From the NCBI GenBank assembly GCA_028280965.1, contig JANQKT010000193.1, positions 1 through 41,438 of the forward strand: a stretch of 41,438 bases of DNA. Direction: 5' to 3'. Below are positions 1-7,204 of this stretch, one piece after another. A program made the position numbers and the translations under genes. The first letter of the stretch is position 1, and the number at the start of each line of letters is the position of its first letter. A model generated the notes under the pieces. It was not told where the DNA came from. It made no database searches and worked only from the letters and a program-made list of their open reading frames with translations. Origin of the DNA: Phycisphaeraceae bacterium. Its GTDB lineage: Bacteria; Planctomycetota; Phycisphaerae; Phycisphaerales; Phycisphaeraceae.

Positions 1-951
1 GGCCCGACCAACCGGCAGGACACCCGCCCGGACCCGAGCGCGACCGACGCGTCCGAGTCCGACCTCGCCCCACGCCCGCAGCAGGCCGGCACGCGCCCGC
101 CCGAGCGCATCGACGGCTTGCCCGGCCATGAGGGTGACCTCAACCCGCTCCGCCCCGGCGTTGACCGCCCCGGCCCGACCGAGCCCAGGCCGATCGACCC
201 GACGCCCGGCGACGACCGCACCCCCAGCCCCGAGCCCGGCGAGCGCCCGGTCGAATCCCCCCCGGACCCGACCGCGCCCAACACCGACCGCACGACCGAC
301 TCGCAGGCCCCCGCCGACCGAGAGACGGATACCGACTCGAAGAACCCCGAAGACACCGACAGCAAGCTGCCCACCGAGCAGCCCGAGCAGCCCGAGCCGA
401 CCGAGTCGGACGAGCGCACCGACAACCCCGACACCAACAAGCCCAGTGAAGAAACCGGCGAGGGCGACGCGGACGACAAACAAGCCGACGAATCAACCAC
501 GGAGATGCCCGCCGAGGACCAGGAGCCGAAGCCCGACGGCCAGGAGTCCGACCCCGCCGAGCCGAGCAAGGAGCAGAACCCGACGCGCGTCGCGCGCGAC
601 CCGAGCGAGGCCCCGCCGGTGAGCGTCGAGAAGATCGAGGTCGAACTGCAGGAGGGCAAGGTCCTGGTCGGCAAGGGCATCAAGGTGACAACAAAGCTGC
701 CGACCCCGCCGGGCACGGGCGCGCGCCGTTTGTCGCTGCCGCGGAACGCGCGCGTGCGCGTGACGTTCACCGCGGACGGCAGGGTGTACGATGCGGAGGT
801 GATCAAGTCCACGACCTACGCGGAGTGGGACGCCGCGATCGAGGCGTCGCTGTACCGCTGGACCGCCGAGGGCGAAGCGGTGGAGAACGCCGAGCCCTAT
901 ATCGCGATCGAGTGGAACTATCTGCTCAATGACTTGTTTGAGGATGAGTAA
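1..951 (+). CDS. TonB-like C-terminal domain protein (5' end missing)
   Basis: The reading frame is open from the first base, so the gene starts upstream of the window. The visible part is a long Pro/Asp/Glu/Thr-rich low-complexity region followed by about 110 ordered residues. That C-terminal part, with VRVTFTADGRVYDAEVIKST, a Trp/Ala helix and a final IAIEWNYLL strand, resembles the TonB C-terminal fold, which contacts outer-membrane receptors. The acidic proline-rich stretch would suit a periplasm-spanning linker. A TonB-type energy transducer or a planctomycete protein with a TonB-like tail is likely. The N-terminal membrane anchor expected for TonB cannot be seen here. It ends 34 bp before the first palindrome of the DUF559 unit. 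Confidence 0.65.
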   Translation, partial: GPTNRQDTRPDPSATDASESDLAPRPQQAGTRPPERIDGLPGHEGDLNPLRPGVDRPGPTEPRPIDPTPGDDRTPSPEPGERPVESPPDPTAPNTDRTTDSQAPADRETDTDSKNPEDTDSKLPTEQPEQPEPTESDERTDNPDTNKPSEETGEGDADDKQADESTTEMPAEDQEPKPDGQESDPAEPSKEQNPTRVARDPSEAPPVSVEKIEVELQEGKVLVGKGIKVTTKLPTPPGTGARRLSLPRNARVRVTFTADGRVYDAEVIKSTTYAEWDAAIEASLYRWTAEGEAVENAEPYIAIEWNYLLNDLFEDE

Positions 952-985
952 GTCAGGCCATGATGTCTTTCAAAGTGCTGCCTTG

Positions 986-1024
986 AACTCCCCTCCCTCG
1001 AGGGAGGGGCTGGGGGGAGGGTGT
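986..1024 (+). repeat. Palindromic repeat D1, left flank of the DUF559 gene
   Basis: A perfect palindrome CCCCTCCCTCGAGGGAGGGG is followed by a G-rich tail ending GGGAGGGTGTC. The reverse complement of the segment at 1409-1445 is almost the same sequence, and a third copy lies at 27368-27406. D1 ends 6 bp before the DUF559 start codon. Confidence 0.85.
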
Positions 1025-1030
1025 CAAAGC

Positions 1031-1447
1031 ATGGCTCACGACCGCCAAAAGCCAAGGCCAACGAATCGCTTGATTCAGAACGCCAAAACATTGCGCCAAC
1101 AAGCAACCTTCCCCGAACGCCTGCTCTGGAGCAGACTCCGGCGGGGCCAGATCCACGGCCACCGCTTCCGCAGACAACACCCGATCGCTAACTATGTTGT
1201 AGATTTCTACTGCGTCGATGCCAATTTGATTATTGAGGTTGATGGCAACAGCCACATCGGGCAGAAGCAGCACGACCGAGATCGACAGAATCACTTGGAA
1301 TCGCTCGGCTACCGCGTGCTGCGTGTCACCAATGACGATATCCTGAAAGAGATCGATTCGGTTGTGGAAGGGGTCGCCCATGCTGTAAAGCACGCGGCAG
1401 ATGACCGGCACCCTCCCACGGCCCCTCCCTCGAGGGAGGGGAGTTAA
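1031..1447 (+). CDS. DUF559-family endonuclease (Vsr-like fold)
   Basis: A 138-residue protein matching the DUF559 family, related to the very-short-patch-repair nuclease fold. Visible landmarks are FPERLLWSRLR with the early Glu, HRFRRQHPIANYVVDFYC with a catalytic-type Asp, and LIIEVDG with the Glu-x-Asp pair, then a YRVLRVTNDDI strand. These residues are those expected for a PD-(D/E)XK-like active site. I chose ATG 1031 because the conserved domain follows it and the upstream codons are only repeat D1. The last residues, HPPTAPPSREGS, are encoded by repeat D2, so the stop codon lies in the repeat. The substrate is unknown. The gene and its inverted flanks look like one unit. Confidence 0.85.
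   Translation: MAHDRQKPRPTNRLIQNAKTLRQQATFPERLLWSRLRRGQIHGHRFRRQHPIANYVVDFYCVDANLIIEVDGNSHIGQKQHDRDRQNHLESLGYRVLRVTNDDILKEIDSVVEGVAHAVKHAADDRHPPTAPPSREGS
1409..1445 (-). repeat. Palindromic repeat D2, right flank of the DUF559 gene
   Basis: This is an inverted copy of D1: its reverse complement reads AACTCCCCTCCCTCGAGG and continues to the same GGGAGGGTG tail. It forms the 3' end of the DUF559 reading frame and supplies its last codons. Confidence 0.85.
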
Positions 1448-1468
1448 GGCCGCACCAGTTCAATACCC

Positions 1469-1843
1469 ATGCAGCGCACCACCCCCGACGGCATCGTGAT
1501 CTCCTGCGACTTCTGCGGCGTGGACTGGGACGCGTATGACGAGGCGCAGGCCAACCCCATGACCGAGGGCCACCACGGCTCGGTGATCTGCCTGTCCTGC
1601 GCCAAACGCGCGCTCGAAGAAGCCAAGCCGTCCGACACCGGCTTCAAGTGCACGCTCGGGCTGACCGACCACGACGCCGGCGAGGTCTGCTGGCGACACC
1701 CGGACCCGGTTGAGTCCGACGGCCTGAACAAGCACGCCGTCGCGCACTGGGACAACATCCGCCAGGCCGGCCGGGCGTTTGGGAAGGACCCTGAGATCGA
1801 TTACCAGTGGGTGGCGGGGAAGTATCCACGTGTCATGAGATAG
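1469..1843 (+). CDS. Small zinc-ribbon-like hypothetical protein
   Basis: A 124-residue protein with two Cys pairs, CDFC near residue 13 and CLSC near residue 42, spaced as in a zinc ribbon, and a later CWRHPDP segment. There is no signal peptide or membrane segment. No Shine-Dalgarno sequence precedes the ATG. It lies just right of the DUF559 unit with normal high-GC codon use. I do not recognise a function; metal binding by the Cys pairs is inferred from spacing only. Confidence 0.6.
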   Translation: MQRTTPDGIVISCDFCGVDWDAYDEAQANPMTEGHHGSVICLSCAKRALEEAKPSDTGFKCTLGLTDHDAGEVCWRHPDPVESDGLNKHAVAHWDNIRQAGRAFGKDPEIDYQWVAGKYPRVMR

Positions 1844-1885
1844 GTTTTTCTGATTATGCTCCGGACTAAATTGGGAGTCTTGCCT

Positions 1886-2434
1886 ATGTTTCTGACTAAA
1901 CGATTGAGTGTTGTTTTGTGTGCCTTGTGCGCGGCATTCATCAATGGTTGCGCCACTTTCCCGCCGCCGGATCATATCGAACCATTCGAGAAGAGCTTCG
2001 GGTTCGGGAATCCCGATGAGGTAGCACATTTCTGGAACTGGGCTCAGCGGTGGGAGTTTACGGAAGAACAGGCCGCCAACAAAGAAAAGCCGGGCGGCGC
2101 GATCCTGGAGTCCAACTACAAACTGTCGGGTGATTTCCAGATCAAACTCAACGGCAAATTGTCTCAGAGCTGGACCAATTCAAGGAAGTCCCACCTTGCA
2201 GTTTGTGGGCACTCCATCGGCTTGGCGTCATGGAGACCCACTGGGATCAATCTGACGGTCAGGCGTGAAGGCAATCAGCTGACTTACCGGTTCATCGGTC
2301 AAGAACCGGTTGTGGTCGAGCTCTCCGACGATCAGGCCGGGCCAACCCGGGTCAAGCTGGCTGTCTACGGCCGACACGCGACTGTTTATCAGTTCGACTT
2401 AGCTGCCGACTCGGCCGATCGCATCATGGAATGA
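1886..2434 (+). CDS. Putative lipoprotein with a concanavalin-like region
   Basis: I chose ATG 1886 because GGGAG lies 8 bp upstream and a typical signal sequence follows (MFLTKRLSVVLCALCAAF). It leads to a lipobox-like INGC, so the mature protein would start at that Cys and be lipid-anchored. The mature 160 residues include strands resembling the jelly-roll of DUF1080-like or LamG-like proteins (YKLSGDFQIKLNG, INLTVRREGNQLTYRF). It is less GC-rich than its neighbours. No catalytic motif was identified and the function is unknown. Confidence 0.6.
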   Translation: MFLTKRLSVVLCALCAAFINGCATFPPPDHIEPFEKSFGFGNPDEVAHFWNWAQRWEFTEEQAANKEKPGGAILESNYKLSGDFQIKLNGKLSQSWTNSRKSHLAVCGHSIGLASWRPTGINLTVRREGNQLTYRFIGQEPVVVELSDDQAGPTRVKLAVYGRHATVYQFDLAADSADRIME

Positions 2435-2447
2435 TGTTGCTGTTCGG

Positions 2448-3581
2448 TTATGCCCCCAGCACCACCAGGTTATCCCGGTGGATCACCGCCGCGTAGCCTT
2501 CTCTGCCCAGCAGCTTGGCGAACTGGTCCGAGCGTTTGCCCTTGATCAGCGTCAGCTCATCGGCGGAGTAGTTGGTCAGCCCACGGGCGAGCTCCTTGCC
2601 CTGGCTGTCGCGGACGAGCAGGACGTCGCCGCGGTCGAATCGGCCGGTGACCTCGGTGATGCCCGAGGCCAGCAGCGACTTGCCGCGTTTGCGCACCGCG
2701 CGGGCGGCGCCGTCGTCGAGGCTGACCGCGCCGGCCGGCCGGGCCGTCAGGCCGATCCACCGCTGCCGGCTGTCGAGCTTGCGGTCGGCGGGGGCGAAGA
2801 CGGTGCCGATCTTCTTGCCTGCGACCAGGTCAAGCAAGACGTTTTTGCCGCTCCCGGGTGCGATCACCGCGACCTCGCCGGCTTCGGTGACCAGGCGGGC
2901 CGCGTCCAGCTTGGTCTTCATCCCGCCGCTGCCCCACCTGGTCTTCATGTCGATGCGCGCGTGCTGCTGGGCGTCGAGCACCGAGTCTACGCGGTCGATC
3001 ACGCCGCCGTTCTCATCGAGCAGGCCACTGACCGAGGTCAGCAGGACCAGCGCGTCGGCGCGGACCGCGTTGGCCATCAGCGCGGCGAGCAGGTCGTTGT
3101 CGCCGAAGCGCAGCTCCTCGACGGCGACGGTGTCGTTCTCGTTGAGCACGGGGACGGCGCCCAGCTCGTGCAGCTTCGCGGCGCAGTTGCGGATGTTCAG
3201 GAACCGGGCGCGGTCGTCGAAGTCGCCGCGCGTCAGCAGCATCTGCCCGGCGGAGAGGCCGCGCCGCTTCGCCGCGGTGTGCAACAGCGCCATGAGCCTG
3301 CGCTGCCCGATCGCCGCGACGGCCTGGAGTTCCGCGACATCGGTCGGCCGCTGGTGCAGGCCGAGTTCGGCGCAGCCCGCCGCGATCGCGCCCGAGCAGA
3401 CCAGCACGACCTCGCGCCCCTGCTTTCGCAGCTGCGCGACCTGCCCGATCAGCCGGCCGATCATCGCGGTGTCAACGCCCGGGCCCGCGTCGGTCTCTCT
3501 GGTCAGCAGCGCGCTGCCGACCTTGACGACCAGACGCCTGGCGGGGACGAGCACGGATTGGCGGATCTCGGTGGATGGCAT
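2448..3581 (-). CDS. proB: Glutamate 5-kinase with PUA domain
   Basis: The first enzyme of proline synthesis, which phosphorylates L-glutamate to glutamyl-5-phosphate. The N-terminal amino-acid-kinase domain starts RLVVKVGSALLT (near residue 16), followed by VVLVCSGAIAAG, VPVLNENDTVAVEE and FGDNDLLAALMA. The RWGSGGMKTKLDAA segment closes the kinase core. The last ~90 residues form a PUA domain (GAVSLDDGAARAVRKRGKSLLASGITEVTG). The length, 377 residues, is normal for the two-domain form. It lies 45 bp downstream of waaA on the same strand, so the two may be co-transcribed. proA is not in the window. No clear ribosome-binding site precedes the start. Confidence 0.95.
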   Translation of the reverse strand: MPSTEIRQSVLVPARRLVVKVGSALLTRETDAGPGVDTAMIGRLIGQVAQLRKQGREVVLVCSGAIAAGCAELGLHQRPTDVAELQAVAAIGQRRLMALLHTAAKRRGLSAGQMLLTRGDFDDRARFLNIRNCAAKLHELGAVPVLNENDTVAVEELRFGDNDLLAALMANAVRADALVLLTSVSGLLDENGGVIDRVDSVLDAQQHARIDMKTRWGSGGMKTKLDAARLVTEAGEVAVIAPGSGKNVLLDLVAGKKIGTVFAPADRKLDSRQRWIGLTARPAGAVSLDDGAARAVRKRGKSLLASGITEVTGRFDRGDVLLVRDSQGKELARGLTNYSADELTLIKGKRSDQFAKLLGREGYAAVIHRDNLVVLGA

Positions 3582-3626
3582 TCGTAGGGTCTGGGGCCAA
3601 GGGTCTAGGTCGGGTTGAAACAGGCC

Positions 3627-4922
3627 TCAAGCCCGCTGCTCCGCGAGCAGGGCCAAGATCATATCCGCATGGCGCGCGGTCGAGCCCTGGCGCTGCCGGA
3701 TCACGCGGCGGCCGGCCTCGGCGACCGCCGCCGCAAGCGGATTATCGCCTAGCAATTCGTTGATCACCCGCCCCGGGTCGTCCGTTACGACCAGGCCGTT
3801 TGCCTCGCGCATCGCGTCAACCGTGTCTTGAAAATCCTTGTGGTGCGGCCCGATGATGACGGGCTTGCCCAGCGCCGCCGGTTCCATCACGTCCGAGCCG
3901 TAGAGCCCGAGGAAGCTGCGCCCGACGACGACGACGCCCGCCAATGCGTACGCCTTGCGCAGGTCCCCGATCGTGTCGAGCAGGAACACACGCTTGTCAC
4001 CGTCTTCTTCCAAAGCCCGCTGCATCGGCGCAGCCGGAGCGGCGGGATCGCGTTTCCTCAGCTCCGTCAGCCGCACCGCCCCCGGGCACACCTTCACCAC
4101 CGCATCAAACCACTCGGGCTTGCGCGGCGCGATGATCAGCTGCGTCCCCCCGGGCAGGCCCGGCAGCAGGCCGATCAGCAGCCTGTCCTCGCCAGGGCCG
4201 GTCGAGCCGGCGACCACGACCGGCCTGTTCAGGTCTACGCCGAGCTCCGCCGCGAGTTCATCCGCCCCCGGGACCTCATCCGCGATCACCGCGGTGTCCC
4301 ACTTCATCGTGTCCGCGATGCGCACATCCTCCACGCCCATCGCTCTGAACCGCTCGGCGTAGGCCTCGGTCTGCACCGCCGCGAAGGCCAGCTTCGTGAA
4401 GCTCGGCCCGATCAGCCGCTTGATTTTGCTGTAGCCGCGGAACGACCGCTCGCTCAGCCGGCCGTTGATCACGCAGACCGGGACGCCGCGTCTGTCGCAT
4501 GCATCGACGAAGTTCGGCCAGACCTCGAGCTCGACGCAGCAGACGATGTCCGGCCGGACCCGATCGAGGAACCGCGACACGACCCACGAGAAATCCAGCG
4601 GGTAACGCACGACCGTGTGCCGCTGGGCGTACAACTCGGTTGCGCGCTTGAACCCGGTGTTCGTCGTCGCCGCGATGACGATCCGCAGGCTCGGATCACG
4701 GCGGGACAGCTCATCAACTAGCCCGCGCAGCAACGACACCTCGCCAACACTGACCGCGTTGAAGAGGATGGTCCCCCCGGTATGTTGTGTCAGCGGCTTG
4801 GCATGCCCGTACCGCCCGGGCCAGTCGGTCCGCCACTTGCCGGTGCGCAGCAGCGACAGCCCCCAGACGGGCGTGGTCAGCGTGACGCCGACGGCGTAGG
4901 CAAGGTCGCGGAGGTTGGGCAT
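3627..4922 (-). CDS. waaA: 3-deoxy-D-manno-octulosonic acid (Kdo) transferase
   Basis: A GT30 glycosyltransferase that adds Kdo to lipid A at the inner membrane. Recognisable segments are an N-terminal hydrophobic stretch, NAVSVGEVSLLRG, the ELEVWPNF motif, INGRLSERSFRGY, VVAGSTGPGED, and GSDVMEPAALGKPVIIGPHHKDF in the C-terminal donor-binding half. I prefer ATG 4922 (MPNLRDL, 431 residues) over upstream ATGs at 4928 and 4931, because a TAGAAT box ends 7 bp before it and would overlap the upstream choices. It is divergent from the DinB-like gene and precedes proB. Together with the LptC/OstA-like gene it indicates a Gram-negative outer membrane with LPS. Confidence 0.93.
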   Translation of the reverse strand: MPNLRDLAYAVGVTLTTPVWGLSLLRTGKWRTDWPGRYGHAKPLTQHTGGTILFNAVSVGEVSLLRGLVDELSRRDPSLRIVIAATTNTGFKRATELYAQRHTVVRYPLDFSWVVSRFLDRVRPDIVCCVELEVWPNFVDACDRRGVPVCVINGRLSERSFRGYSKIKRLIGPSFTKLAFAAVQTEAYAERFRAMGVEDVRIADTMKWDTAVIADEVPGADELAAELGVDLNRPVVVAGSTGPGEDRLLIGLLPGLPGGTQLIIAPRKPEWFDAVVKVCPGAVRLTELRKRDPAAPAAPMQRALEEDGDKRVFLLDTIGDLRKAYALAGVVVVGRSFLGLYGSDVMEPAALGKPVIIGPHHKDFQDTVDAMREANGLVVTDDPGRVINELLGDNPLAAAVAEAGRRVIRQRQGSTARHADMILALLAEQRA

Positions 4923-4929
4923 CGGCATC

Positions 4930-4948
4930 ATTCTAAAGTTGTTCGGAT
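4930..4948 (-). promoter_or_regulatory. Putative waaA promoter with shared 12-nt element
   Basis: On the minus strand the 12-mer ATCCGAACAACT is followed closely by TAGAAT, a -10-like box ending 7 nt before ATG 4922. The same 12-mer precedes the -10-like box of the LptC-like gene at 10532-10548. No Shine-Dalgarno sequence is present, so a leaderless transcript is inferred. Confidence 0.4.
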
Positions 4949-4953
4949 ATGAT
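4948..4953 (+). promoter_or_regulatory. -10-like box of the DinB-like gene
   Basis: TATGAT lies 9 nt before ATG 4963. There is no Shine-Dalgarno sequence and no room for a leader, which fits a leaderless start. No convincing -35 box is seen. Confidence 0.35.
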
Positions 4954-4962
4954 GGGACGACG

Positions 4963-5547
4963 ATGTCCGACGGCAACACCGAGATCGCTCAGCTGTTTCT
5001 CCGCCACGCAACGGGTCGAAGCCGATACGACCGCGACCTTGCCGAGCGAGCGATCCGTCAACTGCCCGATGACAAGTATCATGCCTCGACCGACCCATCA
5101 TCCAACAGCGTGGGTGTATTGATGAAGCATGTCGGCGGGAACCTCACGTCGCGGTTCACGGACTTCCTGACGATCGATGGTGAGAAGCCCTGGCGTGACC
5201 GTGACGGCGAGTTTGCCCTCGCCCAGGCAACGCCCGCGGACCTCTGGTCTGCCTGGGATGAAGGCTGGTCTGCTTACTTCAATACGCTCGACTCGCTCAC
5301 GGCCGAAGACCTGGCCAAGACCGTCTTGATCCGCGGGATGCCTCACACCGTGATCGAATCGATCCTGCGCTCGATGACACACGTCGCCTATCACATCGGG
5401 CAGATCGTGTTGACTTGTCGTCAATTGGTCGGTGAAGACCGGTGGCAGACCCTGACGGTCGCCCGCGGGGAGAGCCGGGCGTACAACCAGCGTGTCTGGG
5501 GCGACGACTCGCTGAAACCGACTGGTGATGCCGAGACCGATCGCTGA
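4963..5547 (+). CDS. DinB-like / DUF1572 family protein
   Basis: A 194-residue protein of the DinB/YfiT-like superfamily, four-helix-bundle proteins that often bind a metal and act as thiol-dependent transferases. The expected three metal-ligand histidines can be placed at H56 (VLMKHVGGN), H140 and H144 (MTHVAYHIGQIV). ATG 4963 is favoured over the upstream in-frame start because the domain begins after it and a TATGAT box sits just upstream. The specific reaction is unknown. It is divergent from waaA and 30 bp upstream of metG. Confidence 0.8.
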   Translation: MSDGNTEIAQLFLRHATGRSRYDRDLAERAIRQLPDDKYHASTDPSSNSVGVLMKHVGGNLTSRFTDFLTIDGEKPWRDRDGEFALAQATPADLWSAWDEGWSAYFNTLDSLTAEDLAKTVLIRGMPHTVIESILRSMTHVAYHIGQIVLTCRQLVGEDRWQTLTVARGESRAYNQRVWGDDSLKPTGDAETDR

Positions 5548-5562
5548 TCTGCGCGGACGGTG

Positions 5563-5568
5563 TATCAT
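5563..5568 (+). promoter_or_regulatory. -10-like box of metG
   Basis: TATCAT, preceded by TG, lies 9 nt before ATG 5578 in a short intergenic gap. No Shine-Dalgarno sequence is present, so a leaderless transcript is likely. Confidence 0.35.
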
Positions 5569-5577
5569 GCTCGCCCC

Positions 5578-7197
5578 ATGAGCACGCCCACCCCGGAAAA
5601 CACCTTCTACGTCACGACCCCGATCTACTACGTCAACGACAAGCCCCACCTCGGGCACGTCTACACGACGATGGTCGCGGACGTCGTCGCGCGGTACCAC
5701 CGCCTGCGCGGGGACGACACGTTTTTCCTGACCGGCGTCGATGAGCACGCCGCGAAGGTCAGCGACAAGGCCGCCGAGCACGGGCTGAGCCCGCAGGCGT
5801 GGGCCGACCAGAACGCGGCCGCGTTCCGCGGGACGTTCGGGAAGCTGGAGATGACGAACGATGATTTCGTCCGGACTTCAAGCGACCGGCACAAGCGGAA
5901 GGTGACCGAGTACGTCTCGGCGCTGCTCAAGTCCGGCGACGTCTACGAGGGCGAGTACGTCGGCTGGTACGACGCGGGCCAGGAGGAGTACGTCCCGGAG
6001 AACAAGGCCAAGGAGACCGACTACAAGAGCCCGGTCAACGGCAAGCCGCTGGTCAAGAAGGCGGAGAAGAACTACTTTTTTCGCCTGTCGGCGTACGTGG
6101 ATGACCTGCTGGCGTTCTACGAGCACCGCGACCAGGCTGGCAAAGGCTACGTCCAGCCCGAAGCACGCAAGAACGAGATCGTCAACCGGATCAAAGAGGC
6201 CAAGGACGTGCCGATCAGCCGGACGGGCTCCGGCGGTTGGGGTATCCCCGTGCCCGGCGACGAAGAACAGACGATCTATGTCTGGATCGATGCGCTGTTC
6301 AACTACCTGACCTACGTCGATGACGATGACCGCCGACACTATTGGGAGAGCGGCGCGACGCACTTTATTGCCAAGGACATCCTCTGGTTCCACGCCGCGA
6401 TCTGGCCGGCGTTGCAGATGGCGTTGGCCAAGTGCGAGGGATACGAATGGGTCTGGGGAGAGGGTGTCCAGCAGAGCCAGCTTGTGTACTCGCACAGCTA
6501 CTGGGTGAGCGATTCGGGCGAGAAGATGTCGAAGACACTGGGCAACTTCCTCGACCCCGCCGCGATCGATAACTACGTCGATGAGTTCGGGTTGGATGCC
6601 TTGCGTTATTTCCTCGCGACGCGTGGGCCGTTGGGGACGACCGACTCGGCGTTTTCGCCGGACCTGTTTGTCGAGGTCTACAACAATGATCTGGCGAACA
6701 CATTCGGGAACTCGGCATCTCGTGTTTCAAATATGATCGGTCGATACTTTGATGGTTCGTGTCCTGCGAGTTCTTCTGGAGAAACGCGGGAGTTTCCTGG
6801 TGTGATCAACGCTTACCAAACAAGCATGCAAGCTATTTCACTCTGGGCTGCTGTCATTGGGCATGCAATGGAAGCTGTTGGCAGTGTTGATTCGTACATC
6901 GAACAAACACAACCATTCAAGCTCGCCAAAGATCCCGCCAATCTCCCCGAAGTCGGCACGATCCTCTACAACTGTGCCGAAGCCTTGCGCATCGCGTCCG
7001 TCCTGCTCTGGCCGTTCATCCCGGACAAGTGCGAGGCGTTCTGGTCGCGGATCGGGTTCGGTCACTACGCCGAGCAGCTCAAGGGCAACGGCCGGGGCGA
7101 TCTCGAGGCGTGGGTGAAGTGGGGGCAGCTGAAACCGGGCACGCCGATCGAGAAGGGCGAGGCGCTGTTCCCGCGGTATCAGGTGGAGAAGAAATAG
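5578..7197 (+). CDS. metG: Methionyl-tRNA synthetase
   Basis: A class I aminoacyl-tRNA synthetase that charges tRNA-Met. The HIGH-type signature is KPHLGHVYT (residues 22-30) and the KMSKS-type loop is EKMSKTLGNF (near residue 315). The connective insert (GWYDAGQEEYVPENKAKE) lacks the Cys ligands of zinc-binding forms, so this is the zinc-less type. At 539 residues it ends after the anticodon-binding helical domain and lacks the C-terminal tRNA-binding (Trbp111-like) extension found in some bacteria. About 6.68-6.93 kb has more AT-rich codon use than the rest. The stop is 7 bp from the convergent LptC/OstA-like gene. Confidence 0.95.
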   Translation: MSTPTPENTFYVTTPIYYVNDKPHLGHVYTTMVADVVARYHRLRGDDTFFLTGVDEHAAKVSDKAAEHGLSPQAWADQNAAAFRGTFGKLEMTNDDFVRTSSDRHKRKVTEYVSALLKSGDVYEGEYVGWYDAGQEEYVPENKAKETDYKSPVNGKPLVKKAEKNYFFRLSAYVDDLLAFYEHRDQAGKGYVQPEARKNEIVNRIKEAKDVPISRTGSGGWGIPVPGDEEQTIYVWIDALFNYLTYVDDDDRRHYWESGATHFIAKDILWFHAAIWPALQMALAKCEGYEWVWGEGVQQSQLVYSHSYWVSDSGEKMSKTLGNFLDPAAIDNYVDEFGLDALRYFLATRGPLGTTDSAFSPDLFVEVYNNDLANTFGNSASRVSNMIGRYFDGSCPASSSGETREFPGVINAYQTSMQAISLWAAVIGHAMEAVGSVDSYIEQTQPFKLAKDPANLPEVGTILYNCAEALRIASVLLWPFIPDKCEAFWSRIGFGHYAEQLKGNGRGDLEAWVKWGQLKPGTPIEKGEALFPRYQVEKK

Positions 7198-7204
7198 ATG
7201 CCAC

